Part shown: piece by piece, positions 1-10,479 of the stretch
How positions within the stretch are numbered: the stretch's first letter is position 1
Layout: every line of letters starts with the position of its first letter
Source of the DNA: Strobilurus pachycystidiatus
Taxonomy: Eukaryota; Basidiomycota; Agaricomycetes; Agaricales; Physalacriaceae
DNA length: 64,000 nt
Reading direction: 5' to 3'
Assembly: GCA_019915135.1 (NCBI GenBank)
Contig: JAHLMK010000005.1
Coordinates: 310,001 to 374,000 of the forward strand
The notes under the pieces: model-generated
What the model was told of the DNA's origin: nothing
What the model saw: the letters and a program-made list of their open reading frames with translations, nothing else
Databases searched by the model: none
Translations under genes and position numbers: made by a program

Positions 1-1
1 C

Positions 2-238
2 GGTTTGCCGGAACTACGTGGACCGCGGTCGTACCAAGAGTTTTACGACGAGAAGTATTTCACAAAGGATGGGCCACGTCCACAACCGCGAGCGGCACCA
101 GCGAACTTGGCGCCTCCGAAGGAACGCGGCCGGCCCCAGCCCTCACCGACGGAATCATACGCATCATCGAATTCACAAGCGTACTCGACGAAGGATCCGA
201 AGGAGAAGAAGAAGAAAGGTCTATTCCGATTTCACTAG
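2..238 (+). CDS. 3' end of an unrecognised protein (partial)
   Basis: A frame open from the window edge ends at a TAG at 236-238. The visible C-terminus is about 78 residues, low in complexity and rich in Pro, Ser, Arg and Lys. It finishes with a lysine run followed by GLFRFH. No domain can be recognised, and the rest of the gene lies outside the window. The basic Pro/Ser-rich tail suggests a disordered C-terminus. There is no upstream sequence to tell whether this is one exon or the last of several. Confidence 0.5.
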   Translation, partial: GLPELRGPRSYQEFYDEKYFTKDGPRPQPRAAPANLAPPKERGRPQPSPTESYASSNSQAYSTKDPKEKKKKGLFRFH

Positions 239-637
239 ACATGGACCGTTTTTTCGGTGTACTACTTACATACCCTTTGCATATTAATGGACTTTCCCTG
301 GAATATTGAATGGTCAACGTATGCTCATGCGTCATCTCACGCATTTCCTTTCCAGCCCAGCCTTTGTGTCTGTAATATGGAATCTCGTTGTCAATCTGGC
401 ACAGGACATGATGATCAAACAATCAACTTCCAAGATGCCTATCATTGAAGTGCGGTCTTTTTACTCGTTACATTCTTCAGGCGATCTATCCCACTGACTT
501 TATTGGCAGTGCCGTTCGTATCGTTAGATGTTCAAAAATGGCGATATTCATTGAGATGTAGGCCCTGGTGACCTTGGGCTTCTTATACTTATGGTGTTCA
601 AAGCTCAGCCTTTTCGTCCCCATTCCCTCGATAAGTA
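239..637. other. Intergenic, nothing recognised
   Basis: About 400 bases between the upstream stop and the DUF6593 start codon. Short overlapping frames occur on both strands, but none has plausible splice sites or a recognisable protein. It presumably holds a 3' UTR and a promoter. Confidence 0.5.
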
Positions 638-1377
638 ATGCGGGTCTTCACATTTTCAGGACATATCTACTCTAGCGTTTTACAGCCCAATACGAGGCGA
701 CCGGCGTATAAACTGGAGACGGCGTGGTCGCTCCTCCGACCGAAGACGTCGACGTTGAGGCTTGACGTTGATGTTCCTGCGTTGCAGCTGCCATCTACCG
801 TGGTAGGCACGCTGCATTGGCAGGAGAAGGCGATCGAGGTGTGTGGTAGGAAGAGGCACTTCTCCGTGATCAGGCATTCGGCGAAGGGCTTGCTGAGCAA
901 GTACGTGGATCTGTTCAGTGAGATGAGATTCAGGTCTGAGGTTACACCTCCAGGAAGCGTGAATGGATCTGGGGAGAATGTCGATACACGGTCGAGTACG
1001 TCGCGAATGGGATTAAGGTCAGTTCAGGTGCATGTGCCCCATGAGCCTCCCTTTACGAAAATCTTAGGTCACTGCGAATGACGAGTCTGTCGTGCATTTC
1101 TCCGCGAAGGAGGACACCATAACGCAGAAAGAGTTGCCAGCTCGGATAACCTTCCATGCGGCTGCCGCCGACTCTCAAGAAGTGTTCTTGGTGCTTGTAC
1201 TCGTATATTCTGAGCATCATAGACTGTTAAGAAATCAGAGAGTGGTAGGGTCTACGTTCGTGGATGCAGTTGTTGATTTACGTTTTCTTCTCACAGGGTA
1301 CGCCAGGCGACGCATTGGGGACCGTTGCTAGCAACGCTGCTAGCACAGTGATGTCGACATGCTGTACGATCCAGTGA
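638..1377 (+). CDS. DUF6593-like protein with C-terminal CaaX box
   Basis: Four exons join cleanly: 638-900, 954-1017, 1068-1244 and 1297-1377. All three introns are GT-AG of 50-53 bases, and the sum is 585 nt (194 residues). Frame is restored only when the introns are removed, which supports the model. The protein runs from a PAYKLETAWSLLRPKT segment through GTLHWQEKAIEVCGRKR and KKREWIWGECRYTVEYVANG to a hydrophobic VFLVLVLVYSEH strand. This layout is known from the basidiomycete DUF6593 family, whose function is unknown. The last residues are CCTIQ, so CTIQ fits a farnesylation-type CaaX box, and the preceding Cys could be acylated. I infer a membrane-tethered protein. Family assignment is by eye. 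Confidence 0.68.
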
Positions 1378-1767
1378 TTCCGGGTGGTGAAGATACCATG
1401 TACACCAGACGAGACGAGTGGAGAATGAGCTCTACCCTGCTATTGTGGCGCAGAGATTCTGCGTATACCCAGATTATACCTGGTCCAGAGGCTTTGGTCC
1501 TCTCATGCCGATACTTACTATTTAATGCGACGACTCACCAGTTACAATGCATGAATTTGATTTCTGATGTCTGGACAATGGAATTCCGAGATACTTATGC
1601 GAGGCTTTCATCGTGCCAAAGGCAGGCTGAAGGACGCTCGGATTCATAAGAGGTCTCTAAATAATCACATTGCTGTGTGGTTATCGTCACCCAAATATAT
1701 TACAGCGCTGTGTATCGGGGTCCTTAGTGTAGCGCCGTTTGGCGTACGTAGAGTAAGTAAAGTTCAT
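1378..1767. other. Intergenic, nothing recognised
   Basis: About 390 bases follow the DUF6593 stop. Open frames are short and show no domain or consistent splicing. The interval leads into the repeat block beside the tRNA gene. Confidence 0.45.
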
Positions 1768-2065
1768 GTAGGTCCGGAGGGGTCGGTGAGATACTGGTAA
1801 GATACCGAGGGGGAGTTATACTCCGCCACCCTAGCTCAGATAGTCAGCCAGCAGTCAAGAGTCAGGACTGAGGACTCAGTAGCCAGCTCATCAAGACTCA
1901 AGACTCAAGAGTCAAGAGTCAAGTCTGAGTAACTTACCGTATCGATACCTGGGGGTTCGGAGGGGTTGGTAAAATACTGGTAACATACCGGAGGGGGGGT
2001 TTAAACTTTACTTTGCCACCCTACGACTCACGAGTCAAGACTCAAGAGTCAAGAGTCAACGACGA
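1768..2065. repeat. Two diverged direct repeats with AGTCAAG-type simple repeats
   Basis: A unit reading roughly GGAGGGGTYGGTRARATACTG, a GATACCG/CATACCGG block and CCACCCT occurs at about 1770-1833 and again at about 1953-2023. Each copy is followed by runs of AGTCAAGACTCAAGAGTCAAG (about 1850-1923 and 2032-2060). The copies are clearly related but not identical. The block ends about 65 bases from a tRNA gene, a common landing site for retroelements in fungi. No coding capacity is seen; I read it as mobile-element debris or a local expansion. Confidence 0.6.
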
Positions 2066-2130
2066 CGACTCAACGTTTCAACTGTCAAAATTTCTAATTT
2101 CTCAAGATAAAAAGGACAATAGAAAACAAT

Positions 2131-2211
2131 GGGCCTGACCGGGAATTGAACCCGGGACCTCCTCGAGACGGCGAACCCTAACAAGGAATCATACTACTAG
2201 ACCATCAGGCC
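2131..2211 (-). tRNA. tRNA-Pro (anticodon AGG) with a 9-nt intron
   Basis: Read on the minus strand, the ends GGCCTGA and TCAGGCC form a perfect 7-bp acceptor stem. The T arm is CCGGG-TTCAATT-CCCGG. The anticodon stem is CCTTG/CGAGG. Its 16-nt loop begins TTAGGG, giving anticodon AGG followed by G37 and about 9 extra bases, an intron in the canonical position. The D arm (GTCT, loop AGTAGTAT) fits eukaryotic tRNA-Pro. Total length is 81 nt, i.e. 72 plus the intron. Confidence 0.93.
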
Positions 2212-2308
2212 GATGGCGAAGGGCCGCTATTGGCCCATATCATAGTAAAAGGTGGGACGCGAAGTACGCGTCATCTGCCCACGCGTCGCTCTCACTCACA
2301 CCGCCATC

Positions 2309-3850
2309 ATGGACGCCTCAACATCATCTGGCGCAATAGACCAGCGGAGACAGGACGCCTTGAAGAGCTACAGAGAGGTGCGTTTGGCCGCTGCTGCTTT
2401 TGTATTCTCCTCATCGTTCATTAGAAAATGCGGAGTCACGAAACGAGCAGTGAAAGTCTGAAGAATTGTCAGTTCGTTTGTTGAAGAGGGCCAACCACAA
2501 TCATTGACTTGCTGGCCAGTGCGATTCTCGCTCAAGGACCTCGAGAAGGACTATGAGAAGACGGAGGACGACATCAAGGCCGTCCAGTCTGTCGGCCAGA
2601 TCATCGGAGAGGTCATGAAGCAATTGGACGATGACCGCTGTACGTGTCCCTGCAGCCTTCTATGCCTCTTACGTCGCTCAAAGCTGTACAGTCATTGTCA
2701 AGGCATCATCGGGTCCGCGCTATGTCGTCTCATATCGCCCGACATTACCAGCAGCCAAACTGAAAAATGGCACGCGCGTTTCGCTCGACATGACCACTCT
2801 CACCATAATGCGTATTCTTCCCCGGGAGGTCGATCCTTTGGTGTACAAGATGAGCTTGGAGGACCCGGGAGGTGCTACGTTTGCCGGTATTGGCGGTCTC
2901 GGTGAGCAAGTACGCGAGTTGCGCGAAGTATGTGACCATTTTCTCGAGGTATATATATTTTCATCTTCCTTTTCTTAGATCATCGAGCTTCCTCTTCTCA
3001 ACCCTGAACTCTTCACCCGCGTCGGAATCCAACCGCCGAAAGGTGTCCTCCTCTATGGTCCGCCTGGAACCGGCAAGACCCTGCTAGCACGCGCCGTGGC
3101 AGCAACACTACAAACAAACTTCCTCAAAGTTGTCTCGTCTGCCATCGTTGACAAGTATATTGGAGAGAGTGCCCGCGTTGTCCGTGAAATGTTCGGATAC
3201 GCAAGGGACCATGAACCATGTGTCATCTTCATGGACGAAATTGATGCTATTGGTGGCCGACGATTCTCGGAGGGTACCAGTGCCGATCGCGAAATTCAAC
3301 GTACTCTTATGGAGGTTTGTGGCTTCCCGTGGTCTGTAGTGCAATAATAACCTGTCATTCTCAGCTCCTAAACCAAATGGACGGGTTCGACTCGCTAGGA
3401 AAAACAAAACTCATCATGGCCACCAACCGACCCGATACCCTCGATCCTGCTTTGCTTCGACCTGGACGTCTCGACCGAAAGATCGAAGTTCCTCTTCCAA
3501 ATGAGCAAGCACGTCTGGAAATTCTCAAGATCCATGCTGCACCCGTGAACAAAGACGGCGAAATAGACTATGAAGCCATTGTGAAGCTTTCCGACGGCTT
3601 CAATGGTGCTGATCTACGCAATGTGGTAACAGAGGCTGGCATGTTTGCTATCCGAGATGACCGGCAAGTCTCTATCTACTATGTCTTCATGACGTCTAAC
3701 TCTTATCCAGTGAGTATGTCAATCAAGAAGATCTGACCAAGGCCGCGCGCAAGGTCAGCGACGCGAAGAAGCATGAGAGTGAGCCTTCACTGCAACTTCA
3801 TCTGCCTTCGATTGACGTGTATAACAGCAAAGCTGGAGTATTCCGCTTAG
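2309..3850 (+). CDS. RPT4: 26S proteasome regulatory particle AAA-ATPase Rpt4
   Basis: Eight exons (2309-2377, 2425-2467, 2520-2639, 2692-2927, 2979-3314, 3365-3663, 3711-3778, 3828-3850) give 1,194 nt, or 397 residues, the usual Rpt4 length. The protein has an N-terminal coiled coil, the OB-fold segment ending VDPLVYKMS, Walker A GPPGTGKT, Walker [14 protein letters not shown], and arginine-finger and sensor segments including [17 protein letters not shown]. Rpt4 is one of six ATPases of the proteasome base ring that unfold ubiquitinated substrates and thread them into the 20S core. The C-terminus HETKLEYSA appears only after the last intron is removed. Intron 6 (3664-3710) begins GCAAGT, a GC-AG intron needed to keep [11 protein letters not shown] in frame. 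The gene converges on the thiazole kinase gene. Confidence 0.97.
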
Positions 3851-4022
3851 ATGGGACGTTTCTGTATTGTATCTTACCAATCCACACTTTGCAGTGTCTT
3901 GCATATACGCTCTTCTCGAGTTGTTACGGCCCTCATTCGAAGATACCCGGGCCCGTGAGCCAATCATGTTTCCACGAATACAATCGCCCTCTCTCACTTT
4001 GGGGGAAAGCAAACGATCCTTA

Positions 4023-5267
4023 TTAGTCTTCGACATGGACTACATCTATCCGCGCGTGCTCGGCGATTACCTCTGGCGTCAGCGAGCTCACCGCATCAAT
4101 CCATGCAACACGAAAGCTTGCCGGGCCTTGTTTCGGTGAGCTCGCTGCTGCCAGCTCTCCAGCGATTGAAGTGGCAAGAACACCTGCCACCGAGGCGACT
4201 AAAAGATCACGTAGACTCAACTCCGTTGCCCCCGCTGGCGTTATGGCGCCTGCAAACGCTGCGATAGCGGAGCCTGTGCTACACCCAGTTCCAGTAATAG
4301 ACGTCAGGAGGACGTGCCCATTCGAGAGCTGTGATGAGAGCGTGAGGCGACAGACATGCGAGACGGAAAATAGGTGGACCTTGATTACTGTCTCTCCATC
4401 GCTAAGCCAGTCAACAGCCCCATGCATGGCGACAGTACAATCTGTCATGTACGCGGCATTAATATGCAGGATATGCTGGAGAGGGGGAGCAAACGACCAG
4501 ATACTTACGTTCGCGGCGCGCAAGATCTCGCACAAGACGAGCAGGGTCTAAATGATCTCCAAGATCGTTGCTATCGACTCCTCGACCAAGACCAGCCTGC
4601 ACACACGAGAACATCAGTGCTGTGTGTTATTATGGCGTGAAGGAGATCTCGTACGAGGCCATGTATATGCGCGATCTCAGCTGCGTTACCAGTGATTACT
4701 GATGGTCTCCACGAATGAAGGAGTTCTTGAGCGAATAACCGTGAGTGCATCATCCATTAACTTACCAGACGCCGCACCTTGTATTGTAAGATGCCGAAAG
4801 GTCGAAGCACCAACCCCGACAGGATCCAGGACTACTGGTCGATGGAGTGCATTTGCTGCGATACCTGCTCTCCGCGCCGTCTGTGCCTGCTGATGGCTGA
4901 TTGTACCAATGTTGACGAGCAAGGCCCCCGTCAGTTGACTGAGATCCTCCTGTTCTTCCTCGGAACTAGAAGCACGCCCTCTGTTCAATTCACTGTGACC
5001 CGTGAGCAAGACTATGCGCACAAAGACATGATCGGAGATGCCCCAAGGGCCAGAGTTATATTCGACTAAGGAGAAGGTGATCCGTGGTGAGTACGGATGG
5101 GCCTTGAACGGAAGCCAGAAACTTACTTGGTCATTCGCAACGACAAAATTTGTGAGCTGGACCACCAAGGGGTTTACCTCTCGGATGGTGGAGTACAGTG
5201 TCTTGACAGCGTCCAAAACCTCGGATGAGGTGAGCTGAGGTTGGGGTGGCTTGAATAGAAGAGACAT
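4023..5267 (-). CDS. Hydroxyethylthiazole kinase (stand-alone, ThiM-type)
   Basis: Phosphorylates 4-methyl-5-(2-hydroxyethyl)thiazole in thiamine salvage. Joined exons give VNPLVVQLTNFVVANDQ, SNITLALGASPI, EDLSQLTGALLVNIGTI, HRPVVLDPVGVGAS, the NAAEI segment, an acidic KGVDS-like segment (GRGVDSNDLGD), HGAVDWLSDGE and the nucleotide-binding loop ITGTGCSTGSAIAAFAG. This is the order expected of ThiM. The start at 5267 gives a short leader directly before the NPLV motif. Fungal THI6 normally carries a thiamine-phosphate synthase domain in front of this kinase. No such domain lies upstream, so this is a kinase-only protein. Six or so short introns are needed. The stop is at 4023-4025. The gene is divergent from the sulfurtransferase at 5769. 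Confidence 0.9.
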
Positions 5268-5768
5268 TGCAGTTTGCGGTCAGTGGCAAGTGCCCCAGAT
5301 CTCCAATACAACTTGACTCAGGTGCAGATAATATGGAGATTCAAATTGCTATAGCCTATTAGTATTATCAGGATTGCGAGGGATCACAACGTACAAAGTC
5401 CGGAAGTCAACATGGTCGCGTATTCTCCGAGCGAGAAGACGCCAGATGGCGTGCGTTCATAATGCTGGACTCCTGACGATCAGTGCTCGATAAGCAGATT
5501 GACGGAAACAAGTAGAGCAATAGGACCTCGCCTTTCTAGTGTGCATGTAGCAGTGTACGGAGGTACGCAGCTAAAGAATCCAAATCATTAACAAGCTTCA
5601 ACAAGATGCATTGGCAAATCCCAGCCATATGATGACTGTATGAAGCTGTATGATGATTGATCGATCGATTGATCCAATCGAACTTTCCGTTCAACCGCGC
5701 GGCGCGCAAGTGGCGCGCAGCGACTTGCAATCTTCCCTCCTTCCTTCCGTACATCGTCCCAAATTACC
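5268..5768. promoter_or_regulatory. Divergent promoter region between thiazole kinase and sulfurtransferase
   Basis: About 500 bases separate two start codons facing away from each other, so the interval presumably contains both promoters. I see no open frame of interest, and no thiamine-pyrophosphate riboswitch core in it or in the first intron of either gene. Small runs such as GATTGATCGATCGATTGATC (about 5655-5674) are palindromic but unassigned. Confidence 0.5.
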
Positions 5769-6975
5769 ATGTCAAACTCGATCCAGTCTGTCGCTCCGCT
5801 GACAATATCGCCCCAACAGCTGAGCGAAGCGCTCAAGAAATCAGATACCGACAACCTGAAAATATTGGATGCATCCTGGTTTATGTCCAAGGACTCGGGC
5901 CGAAATGGAAGGACCGAATTTCTCAACAAAAGGATCCCTGGGGCACAGTTCCTTGACTTGGATGAAGTCGCTGCCTCTCATGAACTCGGTTTGCCGCATA
6001 TGATGCCTTCGAGCCAGGTGTTCGCTGATGCCTGTGGTCAGTATGTTCCCCAGTCTTTCAACTATGCTAGTTCATACAGTCCAGGTCATTTTGGCATCAC
6101 GTCTAGTACATGGGTTATCCTGTTCGTGTTTATCATTTCATTCAATCACTGACCTCCAACCGTCTTGGTTTTGTAGGTACGATACCCACGGTGTATTCTC
6201 TTCTCCCCGCGCCCTCTTCACGTTTAGATCGTTCGGACATGTCAAGTCTAGCATCTTAGATGGAGGGCTCCCCTTATGGGAAGACCTAGGGCTTCCAATC
6301 GCGACCCATGGCGATTCCGTTCAACACGAACGCGTCGATTTCCCACCCCCAGACCTCAACACTGCAGCCATTCGAGGTTAGCATTCTCCGCTTTCATCTA
6401 TTCAATCTTGAATTTCCTATTCTAGATTACGAACAAATGGTTGCTAATTCTGTTCTCGGTGATGGTGCCGAAATTGTGGTGGATTCACGGTCCCGGGGCA
6501 GGTAAGTAAGTTCAAGTCACACCAAGTAGCAATTGCGGCGTTGACTCCCGTACCATTTTGGATAGATTCTTGGGAACGGAGGCCGAGACCCGCCCGGGTA
6601 TCCCGTCAGGACACATCCCTAATTCCTACTCGCTGCCGTATGGTCAGTTCCTCGCACCCGAGACGACTTCGTCTGGCGTTTCGTTCACTACTGTGCGCCC
6701 CGTTGCGGAGATACACCAGGCGTTGATTGGTGCTGTTGGAGAAGCCAAAGTAGAGGCTATCACGAAAGGAGAAGCGTCAGTTGTGACCACTTGTGGAAGC
6801 GGGATGTCGGCGGCCATCCTGTGGTTAGGATTGAAGCTTCTAGGCGCAGGCAATGTTGCGTTATACGATGAGGTCAGTTTTTCAAGGCCCGTGCTCGATC
6901 AGAGATCTGATACAATTGCAGTCATGGAAAGGGTACGTGGCGCGGCCCTCCAGTATCATTGCCAAGTCACATTGA
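5769..6975 (+). CDS. Thiosulfate/3-mercaptopyruvate sulfurtransferase (rhodanese family, TUM1-like)
   Basis: Exon 1 (5769-6036) encodes the first rhodanese motif set: LKILDASWFM and an FLNKRIPGAQFLDLDE segment. Exon 2 (6085-6121) and exon 3 (from 6177) continue WVILYDTHGVFSSPRALFTFRSFGH and ILDGGLPLWEDLGLP. The C-terminal catalytic half has VVDSRSRGRFLG, GHIPNS, and the active-site loop TTCGSGMSAAI with the persulfide-forming cysteine, ending ALYDESWKGYVARP. The model ends at TGA 6973-6975, with five short introns. Such two-domain enzymes move sulfur from mercaptopyruvate to acceptors; yeast Tum1 feeds tRNA thiolation through the Urm1 pathway. The CGSG loop resembles the mercaptopyruvate type, but substrate cannot be read from sequence alone. 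Confidence 0.92.
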
Positions 6976-7382
6976 GATGTCCTATCCACAACACTGTCTT
7001 TTATATGTTGAGACAATAAGTTACATATATAGGACTTGTCAAGCGCGACCTCGGCTGGATGAAATAGTTTTGAAAACACCCGTCCGACTCGTCTGCGTAA
7101 AAGTGCCCTGTAGGTCAATTAACGCAGCGTCCGGCTGGGCGAGTCACAGGGACAGCACGAGCCAGAAGTCCTGACCCTGACGATGTCGTCTTAAGGTCTT
7201 TGCGCAGATGCATGCATGTTGTGGAAACTGAACCTGTCGCGTTCGACATAGAATTTTGAGGTAGCTTAGAATATGGGACACAAGGCTGAAGCTTAGCCCG
7301 ATAACCTGGCCTCCTTAGTATGAGCGACGCTTGCTCATTACAGAAGGTCGGTCACCTGGCCAAAGCTGATCTACAGTACGTT
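6976..7382. other. Intergenic between convergent genes, nothing recognised
   Basis: About 400 bases between the sulfurtransferase stop and the permease stop on the opposite strand. It presumably holds two 3' UTRs. No coding or structural feature was recognised. Confidence 0.5.
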
Positions 7383-9746
7383 CTACAACACGGGCGTCGC
7401 CTTCTCCTCCACCGCGTGCTTGCGCATGGCAGCCACTAACTCCGGACGAAGCCACTTGTTTGCGGGAATCACCCACCACGAGACAATCCCAAATATGCTG
7501 ACAGCGCTGGAGTGACCAGGTCAAAGTCAGTGGCTGCGACGGTGAGACATGGATGCCACATACCTGACGATCACGATAGCAAAGTTGAACTCTGGAGCCG
7601 TAAATGGATATACCAGCGGGGAGTACATCGCCTGACGGCAGGTTAGATACGAGAAAGGCGACGAGGACCAAAGGGACCTACTGTCAACAAAAAGGTGTTG
7701 TACACAAAGGTGATCAGATAGGCTGGTGGACCCCAGCTGCCAAGGCTCCATCTTGTGTGCTTAAACTCGTGTGGGGTGACGACGAGGCGACACAGACCAA
7801 TCAGTGCGTAGGCACTGATAGACGCTTGTGCCCGCAAATGTCAGGTTTGTGGCACAAGGTAGGTGGAATGTCACTCACTGACGGCGCCGGCAGAGAGAAG
7901 GGAAGTAAATGCCACTTGACTGGGTAGGCCAACGATGAGCAGCAGGGTAGAAAGGAAGAAGATGACAGTAATGGCATTCTTGGGCTGCCCGGCGGCGTTA
8001 GGTGTGCTAATCCATTTGGACCCTGGAAGGATCCCGTCCCGAGCAATGGCGAAGACGAGGCGGGAGGACGCAGTGACGGCGCAAGTGGTCGACTGATTGC
8101 GCGGCAAACAAAGGAAATCAGCCCCGATACGATTCCAGCCGAATCAAACAAACCATGATGAGACCAGCCGCGGCGATTATGGTCATTACTACAGCACCGC
8201 CCTTGCCAATCGAATCCGCCCAGATCTGGACAAAGGCTGCATTGGAGTGATTAGATTTAACGACTTGATCATCGAAAGATTAAGACGACTGACGTTGAGG
8301 GGCGGTGTAGCTGTACAGGAGATCATCAGGAGGGACGCAGAAAAGCCATAGAATTGTGGCGGCAGCTGCCAAAGTGGAGGCAGCAATGGCCGACGTGAAG
8401 ATGCCGCGTGCAGCATTCACACTAAACAGCAATTAGTTGAAGAACGACGAACACCCATGCATCGACTCAAAGTACTCACGAAGCATTTATCGTTTCTTCA
8501 GCCACATGACCGGCAGCATCGTAGCCGCATGCAGTGTAACCGGCGTAGTAGAATGACAACAACCAGTTCCATCCTTCACCAAAGCCGGTACCGTTGTTCC
8601 GCCCGGTGAAGACCTCTTTCGCAGACCGAAAGCCGTACGTACGACTGACACCGATAGGCAGCCACACAACGGACTATCGACGCATCAAAGCCAGTCGAAG
8701 AGAGAGAACTATTTTTTCTCACAAGGAACAAGTCAACGAGGAGGAGTATGACAGTAAGCCGGAATGTTGTCGCGAACCATTTTGCTGCAGTATATGATTT
8801 AGTGGAATGAGTAGTATCTGGAACGGAGAGACGAACGCGGAAGGTAATTCAATCCCAGAGCAATCCACATACAGCCGAGTGAAGTTGCAAACAGGGCACC
8901 ACGATATACAATGTTGGTGGAGTCCAAGCCTCCCGGAAAGTCGTAGTCGAATATGGTCATCAGGCTCAGCAGGAATCCCGCAGGTGCCTGTGAGTTACTC
9001 GCCACAAATGAGACCCATGCTGTGACTGCCCTGTGAAAGTAGGGCGAAGTTAGACACCGTATTCCAAGTGTCCCGTCAGTGATGCTCACCACCATGCAAC
9101 TATGAAGCCAGCTAGACGACCATGGCGAGCGCCTGCAGCTTCGGATGCCCAGATGTAGATAGACCCGGAAAGCGGTAGGGCAGAGCAGATTTCAGCTAAA
9201 ACCTGAAGCGGTCTTAGCACTTCCTACACGAAGGGAGATACGAAAGCTTACAGCAGCTGTGATTGTAGATCCTATGACGTGTATGAAGGAAGACGACCAC
9301 ATAGCCGCGGGACCTCCTGTGGACAAACCAACATACCTACATAAGCTTTAGCATTTCTGTCCTAGAACGAATGGCAAAAGTAGCACGGACAAGAGTGTAC
9401 GAGTGACTCCAATCTGCCAAATATGAGTATCAGACAGCGTTTTGCAAGGAAATGCGCACAAAGTTCATGGCGCAAAAGGAGGACGCGAAAGATTCTATGA
9501 AACCAAAGGGACGCGCCAAGACCTGTGAATGCAATGGTTACCGTATCTGCTGTGCGAATTACTTGTCTCCTACTGGCTGGTATCCGATTGCTTCCTGAAT
9601 GCATTTGTGAATAAGGGAAGCGGTGGACAGAGATATTGACGCACCAGATCAGTCGCGTCGTGACCTTCAGTTACTGCGTCTGAGTGCAGCTTCTTCTCTC
9701 CTACATCCCGCTCGCTTCCAAGGTCAGACTTCGAAATATTGGACAT
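7383..9746 (-). CDS. Amino acid permease, APC superfamily (GABA/amino acid transporter-like)
   Basis: Reading the minus strand with about ten short introns removed gives a polytopic membrane protein. After a hydrophilic N-terminus ([19 protein letters not shown]) come the typical blocks: [70 protein letters not shown] followed by [31 protein letters not shown] and [10 protein letters not shown]. These match the fungal BAT/UGA4-like branch of amino acid permeases, plasma or organelle membrane proteins that import amino acids, GABA or choline-type amines. The C-terminus reads [20 protein letters not shown] and stops at 7383-7385. Substrate is not inferable. The gene is divergent from the P450 gene. 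Confidence 0.9.
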
Positions 9747-10479
9747 CGTCGATACGAGAACAAGGAGAGGGAGGACGTGTCGCGGACATACTAAACATCC
9801 CTTCCTATTTAAGCTGGTAGCAGCAGGATACTGAGCGAACCGATGACTACGCAGGGCAGGGGCGACATAAATTTGCGATATGGCGCAAGATGGAATGAAC
9901 GTCACCCAACAGATGTTAACGCGTTGACGAATAAGACTGCAAACGGTTTTGCCGGTGTATCTGCAGTCAGATTTTGGACGCGAAGGTATATAACTCCGCC
10001 ACTCACAATTGCGCCACCACGCGAGCCCATCGCCGGCATTAGTCTTGACCAAAGGCTTGCCAAATTGCCAACCACTATGTAGCTACTACTCACTTAAGTA
10101 CCTTGAGTTTCCTCCTTCACCGACGCAGCCACTGTTAACGTTGAAAGGCGACTTGAAGGAGCTCGATGGGTTGCCTCAACAGACTTGTCCGGTGGGCCGC
10201 GGCCGGCGGCCACAGCGCCGCCTGGCAGACGATCACGCGACCTCAGCGCCGATGGCACCACTATGATGCATTGTCCTCTTGCAAGCACTACTTTCCTTCT
10301 ACTTTTACGGGCGCACCTGGGGCGCACTGTCTTTGGCATCGTCAATTGGAATTGAAATTCAGATGGGAAACACTTTAGCAGAGATGCCTGGTCAGCGCTC
10401 AGCTTTCACCCTCGCCGCTAAGCGATATAAGTCGCGCATCAGTTCCGCGGCCGTTCTCCGCTTTCCGAAATCTTAGAAC
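9747..10479. promoter_or_regulatory. Divergent promoter region, permease / P450
   Basis: Some 730 bases lie between the permease ATG (minus) and the P450 ATG (plus). A TATA-like GATATAAGTC occurs at about 10425-10434, roughly 45-55 bases before the P450 start. The GC-rich stretch near 10195-10230 is palindrome-prone (GGCCGCGGCCGGCGGCC). No credible coding sequence was found. Confidence 0.4.

Noticed and set aside
1838..2065. AGTCAAG-type repeats as a CRISPR array
   Set aside because: Irregular short simple repeats without unique spacers, in a eukaryotic genome.
5268..5500. Possible thiamine-pyrophosphate riboswitch upstream of the thiazole kinase
   Set aside because: I looked for the conserved CTGAGA and the matching downstream core in the leader and first intron and did not find a convincing pair.
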